Assembly: GCF_023349185.1 (NCBI RefSeq)
Contig: NZ_JAKIKY010000012.1
Coordinates: 62,001-126,000 of the forward strand
Length of the DNA: 64,000 bases
Source of the DNA: Shewanella aquimarina
GTDB taxonomy: Bacteria > Pseudomonadota > Gammaproteobacteria > Enterobacterales > Shewanellaceae
Reading direction: 5' to 3'
Numbering within the stretch: position 1 is the stretch's first letter; the number at the start of each line of letters is the position of its first letter. The translations under genes were made by a program, and so were the position numbers. Positions 37,291 through 46,578 of this stretch are shown piece after piece. The notes under the pieces are model-generated. The model was not told where the DNA came from. It did not search any database and saw only the letters and a list, made by a program, of their open reading frames with translations.

Positions 37291-39279
37291 ATGACTAAAG
37301 TTAAGTCAACATGGGGGCCGTTTGGCGCCATTATCTGTTTTGGGTTGATAGCCTTAGCTATCACCACACTGAGCCGTATCGGCTTAGGGATTTGGCAGGC
37401 CGATAGGGTCGCCGCCGTCGATGGCTGGCCACACCTGCTGCTGCAGGGGCTGAGGGTCGACTTTGCCACCCTGTGTTGGCTATGGGGTATTGCTGCCCTG
37501 GGGACCACTATCTTTGGTGGCGATCATCTGGTAGGCCGTGGTTGGAAGTCGGTACTCAGAGTCTGGCTGACCCTGGGCCTCTGGTTGATGATTTTCCTCG
37601 AGCTATCGACTCCCTCGTTTATCGATGAATATGGCCTGAGACCCAACCGTCTCTATATCGAATACCTCATCTATCCCAAAGAGGTGCTCTCCATGCTGTG
37701 GACCAGCCGTAAGGGAGAGATCTTCCTCGGGCTGATTGTTAGTACCCTGAGCCTTTGGAGCGGCTGGCGGCTGAGTGGGCGCTTACTGAAAGAGGTGGTC
37801 TATCCGCGTTGGGTATGGCGCCCGGCGATTGCCCTGTTGGTGATAGTCGTGACCCTGTTGGGTGCACGCTCCAGTCTGGGACACAGACCACTTAACCCTT
37901 CTATGGTGGCCTTTGCCGACGATCCGCTGGTGAACTCTCTGGTGGTGAACTCCTCCTATTCGCTGGTATTTGCTATCGATCAGATGTCGGCGGAAGCCAA
38001 TGCCTCTAAGGTGTATGGCAAGCTGGAGAAGAGCCAGATCATAGACAACATTCGTAAAGACAGCGGTCGTCCGTTGAGCGCCTTCACCTCCGATTCTCTG
38101 CCGAGCGTGACCTACAACCAGGCCAGCTACCAGGGTAAGCCCAAGAACCTGGTGATCATACTGCAGGAGAGCCTGGGGGCGAGATTTACCGGTTACCTCG
38201 GTGGTCTGCCACTGACGCCTAATATCGATGCCCTGGCGAAAGAGGGCTGGGCCTTCAATCGTCTCTACGCCACGGGTACCCGTTCGGTGCGCGGTATCGA
38301 GGCGGTCACTACCGGCTTCACGCCGACCCCTGCACGTTCTGTGGTTAAGCTGGGTAAGAGTCAGACCGACTTCTTCACTGTCGCGGATCTGCTCAAGATG
38401 AACGGCTATGAGACTCAGTTTATCTATGGGGGTGAGAGCCATTTTGATAACATGCGCAGCTTCTTCCTGGGCAACGGCTTTAGCGATATCGTGGATCAGA
38501 ATGACTATAAAGATCCTGCGTTTGTCGGCTCCTGGGGGGTGTCGGACGAAGATCTGCTCAAGCGGGCCAATAGCGAGTTTGAGCAGTTCCATAAAGAGGG
38601 TAAGCCTTTCTTTAGTTTAGTGTTCAGCTCATCTAACCATGAGCCGTTCGAGTTTCCCGATGGCCGCATCGAGCTCTACGATCAACCCAAGCAGACCCGT
38701 AACAACACGGCCAAGTATGCCGATTATGCCGTGGGTGAGTTCTTTAAGCTCGCCAAGCAGTCCAGTTACTGGAATGACACTCTGTTTGTGGTGGTGGCCG
38801 ACCATGAGAGCCGCGTAGGCGGTGCCTCTCTGGTACCCGTGGAGCAGTTTAGGATCCCGGCGATTATCTTGGGCGATGGTATTGAGCCTAAGCTGGATCA
38901 GAGAGTGGCCAGCCAGATCGATCTGGCGCCGACTCTGTTGTCCTTGATGGGCGTATCCGGTAGCTATCCTATGCTGGGACGGGATCTGACCAAGATGGAT
39001 GACAACTGGCCCGGTCGCGCCCTGATGCAGTACGACAAGAACATGGCCTATCTGCGTGGTGACGATGTGGTGATCCTGCAGCCGGAGCGTGAACCGGCCG
39101 GCTATGGCTATGACTTTGCCAGTAATACCCTGACCCATAAGTCTCAGAGCGACGAGATGAAGCAGACAGCCCTGTCGTGGGCGCTATGGGGCAGCATGGC
39201 TTACCAACAACAGTTGTATCAGACGCCGCAGCAAAACACGGCATTGAGCAAGTCTTCGAGCGAAGGCGTGATCAGATAA
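37291..39279 (+). CDS. LTA synthase/sulfatase family membrane phosphotransferase
   Basis: ATG 37291 is chosen because the protein then starts MTKVKSTWGPFGAI immediately before the first membrane helix; the longer frame from 37195 has no similarity. Five membrane helices occupy about residues 9-195; a large periplasmic alkaline-phosphatase-fold domain follows with LVIILQESLGARFTGYLGG, the likely catalytic Thr in ATGTRSVRG, and metal-site motifs YGGESHFDN and VVVADHESRVGG. Relatives move phosphoglycerol, phosphoethanolamine or similar groups to envelope glycans. The donor and acceptor cannot be told from sequence. It overlaps the convergent Gln-rich gene by 8 bp. Confidence 0.87.
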   Translation: MTKVKSTWGPFGAIICFGLIALAITTLSRIGLGIWQADRVAAVDGWPHLLLQGLRVDFATLCWLWGIAALGTTIFGGDHLVGRGWKSVLRVWLTLGLWLMIFLELSTPSFIDEYGLRPNRLYIEYLIYPKEVLSMLWTSRKGEIFLGLIVSTLSLWSGWRLSGRLLKEVVYPRWVWRPAIALLVIVVTLLGARSSLGHRPLNPSMVAFADDPLVNSLVVNSSYSLVFAIDQMSAEANASKVYGKLEKSQIIDNIRKDSGRPLSAFTSDSLPSVTYNQASYQGKPKNLVIILQESLGARFTGYLGGLPLTPNIDALAKEGWAFNRLYATGTRSVRGIEAVTTGFTPTPARSVVKLGKSQTDFFTVADLLKMNGYETQFIYGGESHFDNMRSFFLGNGFSDIVDQNDYKDPAFVGSWGVSDEDLLKRANSEFEQFHKEGKPFFSLVFSSSNHEPFEFPDGRIELYDQPKQTRNNTAKYADYAVGEFFKLAKQSSYWNDTLFVVVADHESRVGGASLVPVEQFRIPAIILGDGIEPKLDQRVASQIDLAPTLLSLMGVSGSYPMLGRDLTKMDDNWPGRALMQYDKNMAYLRGDDVVILQPEREPAGYGYDFASNTLTHKSQSDEMKQTALSWALWGSMAYQQQLYQTPQQNTALSKSSSEGVIR

Positions 39280-39766
39280 AGGTGGATAACTCGGGCTCTC
39301 CCTTAGGGAGGGCCTGAGTCTGATAGAAGCTGGCGATGTGGGCCGACACGCTCTGATAGAAGCTGGTGGCCTGATTTTCGAATTGAGGCTTAGGTTTTTG
39401 GGGCTCTCTTGGCATCTCAGCCTGTACGCTGCGAATGTCCCGGCGCGCTAGCGCAGGTTTCATCATCAGCGGTCGAATGATGGCCGCTGCCCCTTGTTTG
39501 GTCTGTTGCTGCTGTTGCTGCCCTTCCTGCTGATGCTGGCCTTGCCCTTGCTGCTTGGCCTGCACCTTCTCATTGAGCTTCGCCTGAACATTGGCCTGAT
39601 CCGCCGCGCGCTCGTTCTGAGGATTGAAGGGGCGCTCTTCGTTGCTCTTGGCGAGCTGCGGCGCCGGTATGATCGGTGGGCGTTGCTGACTCTCTACCCG
39701 CGCGCTATCGGTCGCGGTGTTGGTCGTCGCGATTGGCACTTGCGGATAGTTGGTCACCACTAACAT
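39272..39766 (-). CDS. Gln-rich low-complexity hypothetical protein
   Basis: The 164-residue protein is preceded by GAGGG six bases before ATG, so it is probably translated. It lacks a signal peptide and membrane helices. The centre (about 60-90) is a charged and Gln-rich segment (NEKVQAKQQGQGQHQQEGQ), probably coiled or disordered; the ends are more ordered, the C terminus containing ENQATSFYQSVSAHIASFYQ with a repeated SFYQ. It overlaps the 3' end of the LTA-synthase-like gene. No family recognised. Confidence 0.65.
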   Translation of the reverse strand: MLVVTNYPQVPIATTNTATDSARVESQQRPPIIPAPQLAKSNEERPFNPQNERAADQANVQAKLNEKVQAKQQGQGQHQQEGQQQQQQTKQGAAAIIRPLMMKPALARRDIRSVQAEMPREPQKPKPQFENQATSFYQSVSAHIASFYQTQALPKGEPELSTFI

Positions 39767-39824
39767 AGAAATCCCTCTGAATTTTGCTTAAATAATAACC
39801 ACAAAGTGATATAAATTAAAGTGA

Positions 39825-40604
39825 TTATTTATTAAACGTCTTCAGCCAGGCCTCGACGCCATCGATAAAGGCTTCTCTATGGGAGAAGAAGGGGGCGTGG
39901 GAGGCCTTAGGCAGCACAAGATCTTGATAGCGTGATTCGCAAACCGGCATCAGTGGCTGCACCCGGCGTGATACCAGGCCATCTAATCTTCCCCACACCC
40001 TAAGCCAAGGCGCCTGAATCTCGCTGAGCTGCGCCCTGAGGTCCACCTCTTTAAGCATCTGAAGTCCGGCGCGCAGCGCACCCGCATCCGGTAGCGGCTT
40101 GGCCATCACCAGATCCCTGAGCTGCTTGATATCTTGCTTGGCGGTCTCGCTGCCCATGGCCTGGATGGCGAGGAAGCGCTCTATCATCTTGCCAAGATCT
40201 TTTTCCAGCTGATCGCCAAACTGCCCAAGAATCTGCGGCGGAATACCGGGCCAGCCGTCATCTTCTCGTGCCATGAAACAGGGGGAAGAGGCTATGGTCA
40301 GCAGGGCCTCGATTCGTTCTGGATAGCGCAGCGCGGCGCGGGTGGCGACTAGCCCGCCCAGAGACCAACCGGCCCAGATGGCCCGCTCTGGTACCTGAGC
40401 CATGATGTGATCGACCCAGGCATCTAGCTCGCCCTCTATGGCCGGGCTATCGCCGAAGCCGGGCAGGTCGATGCACAGGAGTTGATGATCGTGGAAAGCG
40501 TGATGTAAGGGGGTAAACACAGCGCTATTGACCCCCCAGCCATGCAGCATGACGATGGGGCGGCCTTGGCCTATAGTTTCAATATGCAAGGATTGCTGAC
40601 TCAC
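39825..40604 (-). CDS. bioH: Pimeloyl-ACP methyl ester carboxylesterase
   Basis: The 259-residue alpha/beta hydrolase has the nucleophile S81 in AGWSLGGL, the oxyanion motif MLHGWGVNS, and the catalytic His in PKASHAPFFSHREAF. The SSPCFMAREDDGWPGI lid segment is typical of BioH. It removes the methyl group from pimeloyl-ACP methyl ester so that biotin synthesis can proceed. It is divergent from the ComF-like gene with only 33 bp between the starts, as bioH and gntX are in E. coli. Confidence 0.94.
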   Translation of the reverse strand: MSQQSLHIETIGQGRPIVMLHGWGVNSAVFTPLHHAFHDHQLLCIDLPGFGDSPAIEGELDAWVDHIMAQVPERAIWAGWSLGGLVATRAALRYPERIEALLTIASSPCFMAREDDGWPGIPPQILGQFGDQLEKDLGKMIERFLAIQAMGSETAKQDIKQLRDLVMAKPLPDAGALRAGLQMLKEVDLRAQLSEIQAPWLRVWGRLDGLVSRRVQPLMPVCESRYQDLVLPKASHAPFFSHREAFIDGVEAWLKTFNK

Positions 40605-40637
40605 TAAGATGCCTCTACAGATCGGAAAGTTAGTTAA

Positions 40638-41399
40638 ATGGATAGAACTCGTCTGAATTTATCACGCTGGCAGCTCCGGCTTAGTCGATTACGGCGGCTG
40701 CTGGCGGCTAGTCTACCCAATCGCTGTATGATCTGCCATCAAAGGGTGCTCTTGCCACAGCGGGGAATCTGTCTCACCTGTCTCGATGCTGGGCTCTACT
40801 CGTCGCCTAGCTGTTTGGGCTGTGGTCGCACCATGAGTCTGCAGAGCGCTTATTGCGGCACCTGCATGACGACGCGACCTCTCAAGGTGGTGGCGCCTGC
40901 CAGCTACCATCAGGGGCTGGGGGAGACGGTGGCGGCGATCAAGTATCAGGGACAACTGGCCGGCTTAAATCCCTTAGTGCAGGCCCTGGTGCGACGGATT
41001 CATAAGCTGGTGGCCGTGGAGGCTATCTCTCTGCCTCAGGTGCTACTGCCTGTGCCCCTGCATCCGAGGCGTCTGCGCCAGCGCGGCTTTAATCAGGCCT
41101 ATCTGATCGCCTGTGAGTTAGGTCAGGCGCTGTCGATCCCTGTACAGCCCGATGCCTTGATGCGACTGTGTGATACACCGCCTCAGGCTGGGCTGACGGG
41201 CAAGCAGCGACGGCGTAATCTCGCGGGCGCCTTTAGCCTGAGCGACGGGTTCGAATATCAGCGCGTGGCCCTAGTTGATGATGTGGTGACAACCGGCACC
41301 ACGGCCATGGAGATCGCCAAGCTGCTCGAGGGGCGCTACATTCAGGTGCAGGTGTGGTGCCTGGCCAGAGCCGAGGCACCTCACCTGATCGATCAATAG
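40638..41399 (+). CDS. ComF family phosphoribosyltransferase-like protein (GntX-type)
   Basis: The 253-residue protein has an N-terminal zinc-ribbon region with paired cysteines (CMICH, CLTC, CLGCG, CGTC between about 32 and 76) and a C-terminal type I phosphoribosyltransferase fold with the PRPP loop VALVDDVVTTGTTAMEIAKL. E. coli GntX and naturally competent bacteria's ComF belong here; the latter is needed for DNA uptake. It is divergent from bioH and overlaps the convergent MgtC-like gene by 7 bp. Confidence 0.9.
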   Translation: MDRTRLNLSRWQLRLSRLRRLLAASLPNRCMICHQRVLLPQRGICLTCLDAGLYSSPSCLGCGRTMSLQSAYCGTCMTTRPLKVVAPASYHQGLGETVAAIKYQGQLAGLNPLVQALVRRIHKLVAVEAISLPQVLLPVPLHPRRLRQRGFNQAYLIACELGQALSIPVQPDALMRLCDTPPQAGLTGKQRRRNLAGAFSLSDGFEYQRVALVDDVVTTGTTAMEIAKLLEGRYIQVQVWCLARAEAPHLIDQ

Positions 41400-41875
41400 C
41401 CGTTGCGGCGCCAGTTACGGTACTTGGTATGGACGCCGCGGGTAAATAGCGAGGAGTATTCCTCCAGCAGATCGACGCCATAAAGGATGGCCACAACCAG
41501 CAGGGAGAGCTTGATCCCCACAAAGGGATCGACCACGGCGATACAGACACCAATGGCGGCCAGTGCCCAGATGGCGGCGGCCGAGGTTACACCGACGACC
41601 ACTCCCTCTTTGGCCAGCATGACGCCCGCCCCCAGAAAACCTATGCCCGTCACCACCTGGCCTATGATGCGCGACGGATCCGATACCGAGGTAGCGACCG
41701 CCATGGAGGCGGTGATGAAGATATAGGTGCCCAGCACGATCAGCGATGAGGTACGTATGCCGACGGGTTTGCCCCTGAGTTGGCGTTCCAGGCCTATGAT
41801 GAGGCCGCAGAGAATGGCGCAGCCGAGTTCGCGCCAACGAAAGGGATCGATAGCTACCCAAGCATCAAAGTTCAT
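41393..41875 (-). CDS. MgtC/SapB family membrane protein
   Basis: The 160-residue protein has four to five membrane segments and the MgtC signature (LIIGLERQLRGKPVGIRTSS near 24-43, GVVVGVTSAAAIWALAAIG near 90-108). It lacks the extra C-terminal ACT-like domain of virulence-type MgtC. Members of this shorter class are linked with magnesium or acid stress but without a defined transport activity. It is the second magnesium-related family in the window, far from mgtE. Confidence 0.87.
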   Translation of the reverse strand: MNFDAWVAIDPFRWRELGCAILCGLIIGLERQLRGKPVGIRTSSLIVLGTYIFITASMAVATSVSDPSRIIGQVVTGIGFLGAGVMLAKEGVVVGVTSAAAIWALAAIGVCIAVVDPFVGIKLSLLVVAILYGVDLLEEYSSLFTRGVHTKYRNWRRNGY

Positions 41876-41972
41876 GGTGTGTTCCTAGTTAACAATGTCT
41901 GGTGCAGAGGGCTTACGGGCGGGATGACGTCTTGGGCTTTTCTGCGGGTCAATTTTCGGCGAGTGTCGATCT

Positions 41973-41998
41973 AAAAGGCCCCTGAGTCAATAGGGGCC
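41973..41998 (-). terminator. Terminator after the XRE gene
   Basis: On the minus strand GGCCCCT and AGGGGCC enclose a short loop and are followed by TTTTAG. Confidence 0.75.
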
Positions 41999-42009
41999 GA
42001 GAGATATTG

Positions 42010-42198
42010 CTAGTCCTCGAAGATGGACTCGATGGGGAGCTGAAACAGCCTGGCGATCTTAAAGGCCAACGGCAGGCTGGGATCATACTTGCCCTTCTCT
42101 ATGGCATTGATGGTTTGGCGCGACACATCCAGCAGGCCTGCCAGATCGGCTTGGGTCCAGTTACGTTCGGCGCGCAGGGGTTTTAGACGGTTCTTCAT
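42010..42198 (-). CDS. Small XRE family DNA-binding protein
   Basis: The 62-residue protein is a bare Cro/C1-type helix-turn-helix: NWTQADLAGLLDVSRQTINAIEKGKYDPS spans helices 1 to 4 (quoted in part: LAGLLDVSRQTINAIEKG). It resembles the YozG type of very short regulators. Its ATG overlaps the stop of the membrane protein gene upstream, so both are coupled. The pair is widespread and may regulate itself. Confidence 0.9.
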   Translation of the reverse strand: MKNRLKPLRAERNWTQADLAGLLDVSRQTINAIEKGKYDPSLPLAFKIARLFQLPIESIFED

Positions 42199-42620
42199 CT
42201 GTAGCTCAGTCTCCCGAAGATGATCCCCAGCATATAGGTGAGCGCTAGGAGCACCACCAGATAGGCGGCCTTGAGATCCGGTAGCAGATCCGCCATGTCC
42301 AGAATCGAGTAGAGGGAGAAGCCTATGATGCTGACGCCGACGGCTAAGGCCAGGGCATCGAGCTGTATTTTACGCTCCATCTCGTCGAGTTGGCGCAGGA
42401 AGCGTTTGAAGGCCAGCAGCATCCAGATGCCGATGGCACCATGGAGGATGAAGCAGCTTGCCAGCACCCATGTCGATGTCAGATAGCCTTGATGGGCCAG
42501 GAAGGATGTTCCTCCCAGGCTGAGCGCCCATAAGAGGGCGAGCAGATTCACCCGGTTGGCATTCTGAATATCCCTTAACGGTAGCCCTCTGGAGCAGATG
42601 GCGTCGATGATCTGTTTCAT
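42195..42620 (-). CDS. Hypothetical membrane protein paired with XRE regulator
   Basis: The 141-residue protein has four membrane segments: about 26-43, 50-69, 87-106 and 115-135. The short loop FKRFLRQLDEMERKIQLDAL between helices 2 and 3 is charged and resembles the EMERKI motif of proteins paired with YozG-like regulators (DUF2178 type). Its stop overlaps the regulator's ATG by 4 bp. Function unknown, possibly sensing by the pair. Confidence 0.78.
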   Translation of the reverse strand: MKQIIDAICSRGLPLRDIQNANRVNLLALLWALSLGGTSFLAHQGYLTSTWVLASCFILHGAIGIWMLLAFKRFLRQLDEMERKIQLDALALAVGVSIIGFSLYSILDMADLLPDLKAAYLVVLLALTYMLGIIFGRLSYR

Positions 42621-42818
42621 ATGCGGTTCCTCTCGCTCGTGTTAAATGTCAAATACCCTTTACATAACAAGCTAGGTTAAAAAAGACTCAAGGTCAAGTG
42701 TGCTTTACATAAAGTTTGGTTTGTTTAACTTTTAAGGTGGCGAATTGGCATTGGATGGACAGATGAGGGAGATGGCCGTTCGAGGCCACCTCCTTGTTAT
42801 TTCACTCGTATTAGCTCA

Positions 42819-44045
42819 TTACTTAGCTTGAGTGTATTTATCTAAGATCACCGCACAGGCGGCATCGCCCGTGATGTTGAGCGAGGTGCGGATCATGTCA
42901 AAGACCCTATCCAGGGCAAACAGCAGCGGCAGGCCGTCGATGGGGATGCCCGCGGCCAGCAGTACGGCAACCACTAGGAAGGAGGGGCCGGGCACGCCTG
43001 CCTGACCTATGGCGCCCAGGGTCGAGGTGAAGATGATCGCCAGATAGGCGCCCAGGCTGAGATCTATGCCATACATCTGGGCGAAGAAAATCGCCACCAG
43101 GCCGTAGTAGATGGCGTTACCGCTCATGTTGATGGTTGCGCCTAGCGGCAGCACGAAGGAGGCGGTGGGTTTTGAGACCCCCAGCTCCTCCTCACAGGTT
43201 TCCATGTTCACCGGTAGGGTCGCCATGGAGGAGGCGGTAGACAGCGCCATCACCTGAGGCTTCTTCATCACGCTGATAAACTTCTTGGCGCTGACATTGG
43301 AGAACAGCTGTACCAGTAGCGGGAAGAAGAGGAAGCCAAACAGCAAGATACCGAAGACAAACACGGCAAACAGCTTGAATACCACTTCCAAGGCATCGAA
43401 GCCGAAGGTACCGACGGAGTCCGCCATCAGGCCGAACACGCCGATGGGGGCGATCACCATGACGCAGTTGATCATCCACACGAAGGCATCGACTATGGTA
43501 TTGAGCGCCGCCAGAATCGGCTTGCTGCCATCTCCCTTCACCTTAGTGAGGGCGATACCGAAGAAGATGCTAAAGACCAGTATTTGCAGAATATTGCCGC
43601 CGGTGAGGGACTCGAACACATTGGTGGGGATCATGCCGATGAAGGTATCCATCACGCCGGGCAGGGCACCATGCTCTTCGGTGACCTTCATCAGGCCGCT
43701 GGCGCTGTGGGCGGTGAAATCGACGCCGTTACCGGGCTGGAACAGGTTGCCTAGCAGTAGCGCCAGGGCAACCGCCACCCCTGAGGTGATGATGAAGAAG
43801 CCGAAGGTGCCTATGCCTATCTTACCCGCCGAGGGGCTGTCGCCCAGGCTGGCGGCGCCCGAGATGATGGACACCAGCACCAGAGGGATAACCAACATCT
43901 TGATCAGATGGATGAAAATGGTGCCTAGCGGCGCAAATACGCTGGCCTGTTCGCCCATGATAAAACCGACGGCGGCGCCGATAATCATGGCGATCACCAC
44001 CTGCACCCCGATATTGCCTAAAAGCCTACTTGTCTTGGTTTTCAC
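42819..44045 (-). CDS. Dicarboxylate/amino acid:cation symporter (DAACS family)
   Basis: GTG 44045 with GAGG 5 bases upstream gives 408 residues; the ATG at 44078 lies in a poor context. Eight membrane helices plus two re-entrant hairpins are expected. The family motifs are visible: LSTASSMATLPVNMETCEEE (serine-rich hairpin 1), PLGATINMSGNAIYYGLVAIF (helix 7, with the NMxGxA sodium site) and GVPGPSFLVVAVLLAA (hairpin 2). It takes up glutamate, aspartate or C4 dicarboxylates with Na+ or H+. One copy of the 140-bp repeat lies 28 bp upstream of its start. Confidence 0.93.
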   Translation of the reverse strand: MKTKTSRLLGNIGVQVVIAMIIGAAVGFIMGEQASVFAPLGTIFIHLIKMLVIPLVLVSIISGAASLGDSPSAGKIGIGTFGFFIITSGVAVALALLLGNLFQPGNGVDFTAHSASGLMKVTEEHGALPGVMDTFIGMIPTNVFESLTGGNILQILVFSIFFGIALTKVKGDGSKPILAALNTIVDAFVWMINCVMVIAPIGVFGLMADSVGTFGFDALEVVFKLFAVFVFGILLFGFLFFPLLVQLFSNVSAKKFISVMKKPQVMALSTASSMATLPVNMETCEEELGVSKPTASFVLPLGATINMSGNAIYYGLVAIFFAQMYGIDLSLGAYLAIIFTSTLGAIGQAGVPGPSFLVVAVLLAAGIPIDGLPLLFALDRVFDMIRTSLNITGDAACAVILDKYTQAK

Positions 44046-44072
44046 CTTTGCCTCGCCCTGTCGTCTGTATTG

Positions 44073-44212
44073 TACCAATCGTAATAAATGACTGATTATC
44101 CTAGCTTGTTAAAACGCTCGATGATTGCATTAGTATTTTTAACTGTAGAATAACTACTTATCTAAAAATCTTGCTTTGTTCGCAAGCGTTTTCCCTGCGC
44201 TATCTCTGCTCA
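44073..44212 (+). repeat. Dispersed repeat, copy 1 (inverted with respect to copy 2)
   Basis: This 140-bp sequence, from TACCAATCGTAATAAAT to CTGCTCA, recurs in reverse orientation at 46327-46466 with roughly 85-90 % identity by eye. It contains internal inverted words (AAAACGCT and AGCGTTTT). It lies in front of the symporter gene and no coding frame runs through it. Confidence 0.85.
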
Positions 44213-44383
44213 CTTATTTACTGTGATTAGTGTTAACTTGAAATGAGTATAGTCTTGCAGGCGCGCAGCGTAGCACGGGGGAGGGCAAGAGTCTGTGAAT
44301 TCAGGCGTGCCTTGAGGATAAAGCCCAAGCATGGCGCGTGATAGCCGAGCTTTTGCGCAAAAATGAAGTGCTATGGCGAGGGG

Positions 44384-44414
44384 GAAAAGAAGAGGATGGC
44401 ATTTGCCATCCTCT
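44384..44414 (-). terminator. Terminator after the large lipoprotein gene
   Basis: AGAGGATGGCA (44391-44401) and TGCCATCCTCT (44404-44414) form an 11-bp stem; on the minus strand TTCTTTTCC follows. Confidence 0.82.
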
Positions 44415-44455
44415 CTGTTGGGGTTTGCTATTGAATAAGCCTTAGTTCATCGGGC

Positions 44456-46258
44456 TTAAGGCTGTTGTCCCTTGACGATCGCCTCCAGGTGTTGCTGGAA
44501 GCGCTGGTTGAAGTTGTCTTCATTGCCATCGAAGCTGACGTTGAGGTAGTCCCCGAACTTGCTCATATAGTCGGTGGCCTCATAGATGCTGACCTCGATT
44601 AGCTTGTCGCCCTGGATAAGATAGTCATCGGCCGACACCATGTCGGCATAGGCTGCCGGCAGGTCAATCTGCTTGACGCGCAGCACAGGTTCATCGCTTG
44701 GGCCGGTGATCAGCGACCATTGATGGGTTTCGACCTGACCTGTAATGTTGACCTTGATGGTCTTGTTTTCTTCGTCGATGACAGTGTCATCTGGGTAGAA
44801 GGCAGGCCAGAAGAGGCGAGCGATATCCGCCGTGGTCAGCTGTTCAGCATCCTGATGACTCGGCATGGGCCAGGTGATGAACTCATCCTGTACCCGGCAC
44901 ATCACATCCGCTGCCTGCTTGATGTGGTAGCGATATACCTGACTCGGCCAGCTAAGCTCGCCCAGCTTCAGCGCGGGTGGGGTGGTGCTAAGGACAGCCT
45001 GCCACTCATCGCCACTGCCCGAATATTTAGTAAACTCGACGGTGAGGGGCACAAAGGTGCTGCTGTACACAGTGTGAAGAGTGTTGTCTATGTAGCGAAT
45101 CTCAGGCGCCTGATAGGCTTTATCGTCATGCCCGACCCAAAGTTCGAGTTCCTGATTCCAACACGCCTCTGGCGTCTCAGTGCCTTCTCCTTCACGATAA
45201 TCGAATACTCGACCATTGACCTTGCCCTCGATGATTGAACCTATGAAGGTGAGATCGGGCGTGCCATAGGTGAGGGTAAAGGCGCTGTGCAGTTTGGCGG
45301 GCGCCAGGGTGAAGTCGCTGTGCAGCTGGTCGTCCTCAAAGAAATGGTTCTTGATCACCTGCCAATCGGCGTATGACATGATCTTCTCATCGATTGGCGT
45401 CTCGATATAGCCTGCGGCGAGCAGGGCATTGTTTACCAGGAAACGTATCGCCATGGGGTCGTTATTCAAGTAGTCCTGGGTGTTCATGCCGCTCGCTTCT
45501 ACCAGGTTCCTTAGCTGGTCGCGGGTCATCGACATGATGTCATCGACGGCCAGCACATCGCTGAGCTGATCGCCGATCAAGGCTTCCAGATGACGATGCA
45601 GTCGGTAGGTGTCGATAAATTCAGGGGCGAGGGATTGCTCGGCGCTCAGCTTATAGGGATTGCCTTGGCGCTCGTAAATCGTCAGCACCATGGCGGCGAG
45701 CAGGGCACGCTGAGAGGCGATCTCCAGGGAGGTGGTGCCGGCGGCGCGCATGCGGGCGACACGTTGAAATTCCAGGTTGGTCAGGGCATTGATCTCACCT
45801 CCGTGCTCCTGCAGAGCGACCAGTCTGCCTTCTCCCTCCATGGAGATGACGGTCTGGGTGTTATCGGATTGCGCATGGGTATTTAGGGCATCGGTTCGAA
45901 ATGCTGCCTTGAGAAGGGCCGGTTTGGTGGCGGTTTCTGCGGCCTGCTGCCAGTTGGCGATCAGATCATAGACGGGCATCTCGACGTTGCTGGTCCAGTC
46001 GATCTGATACTTTCCTTCTGCATCTGCTATGCCACTGGGCTCATTGGTTTCACAGCTGGCATTCTGGTTGAAATCCACACAGACCTCGGCGCCGGCTACC
46101 GCGCCCTGATACACCACTGTGCCGATGATTTGATGATCGAAACTAGCGGGTGGCAGGGTGCCGCCATCTGTGGGATTGTCTGAATCGTTATTAGAGTCAC
46201 CGCAGGCACTGAGCAGACAGGTGCCGAGCAGCAGAGAGCTAAGATGAGTTAAACGCAT
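44456..46258 (-). CDS. Large hypothetical lipoprotein, 600 aa
   Basis: ATG 46258 gives a signal peptide ending in the lipobox LLSAC (residue 18 or so), followed by an Asp/Asn-rich linker (GDSNNDSDNPTDGG). The first domain (about 40-90) has the beta-sandwich pattern IIGTVVYQGAVAGAEVCVDFNQ with a putative Ca-binding loop, as in carboxypeptidase-regulatory or SdrD-B-like domains. The remaining 500 residues are alpha/beta without recognised motifs. The frame from 46312 adds 18 residues without sense. The second repeat copy lies 69 bp upstream of the start. Function unknown. Confidence 0.72.
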   Translation of the reverse strand: MRLTHLSSLLLGTCLLSACGDSNNDSDNPTDGGTLPPASFDHQIIGTVVYQGAVAGAEVCVDFNQNASCETNEPSGIADAEGKYQIDWTSNVEMPVYDLIANWQQAAETATKPALLKAAFRTDALNTHAQSDNTQTVISMEGEGRLVALQEHGGEINALTNLEFQRVARMRAAGTTSLEIASQRALLAAMVLTIYERQGNPYKLSAEQSLAPEFIDTYRLHRHLEALIGDQLSDVLAVDDIMSMTRDQLRNLVEASGMNTQDYLNNDPMAIRFLVNNALLAAGYIETPIDEKIMSYADWQVIKNHFFEDDQLHSDFTLAPAKLHSAFTLTYGTPDLTFIGSIIEGKVNGRVFDYREGEGTETPEACWNQELELWVGHDDKAYQAPEIRYIDNTLHTVYSSTFVPLTVEFTKYSGSGDEWQAVLSTTPPALKLGELSWPSQVYRYHIKQAADVMCRVQDEFITWPMPSHQDAEQLTTADIARLFWPAFYPDDTVIDEENKTIKVNITGQVETHQWSLITGPSDEPVLRVKQIDLPAAYADMVSADDYLIQGDKLIEVSIYEATDYMSKFGDYLNVSFDGNEDNFNQRFQQHLEAIVKGQQP

Positions 46259-46326
46259 ATTTGTGTCCTTACAAATATTAACAATGAAAGGAACCGGGCG
46301 GTGAAATACCAATCACAGTAAGTATT

Positions 46327-46466
46327 TGATCAGAAATAGCGCAGGAAAAACGCTTGAGAACAAAGCAAGATTTTTAGATAAGTAGTTATTCTACAATTAA
46401 AAATATTAATGCAGTTATCGAGCGTTTTAACAAGCTAGAATGATCAACTATTTATTACGATTGGTA
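46327..46466 (-). repeat. Dispersed repeat, copy 2
   Basis: Reverse complement of the element at 44073-44212. Conserved core pieces include CTAGCTTGTTAAAACGCTCG and AATAACTACTTATCTAAAAA read on the minus strand, with scattered transitions between the copies. It lies between the large lipoprotein gene and pckA. Confidence 0.85.
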
Positions 46467-46578
46467 TAACTTAGCAAGGTCCAATACGGCTGAAAGGACA
46501 TTATCTATAGCTTTGATTAAATTACCATTACCCGATCGGATAGGTTAGAAGTGCAAGACTTGCAGGGTATTTAGACAA

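Noticed and set aside
37783..38592. 269-residue minus-strand frame inside the LTA-synthase-like gene
   Set aside because: Antisense shadow of a clearly real gene with no family resemblance.
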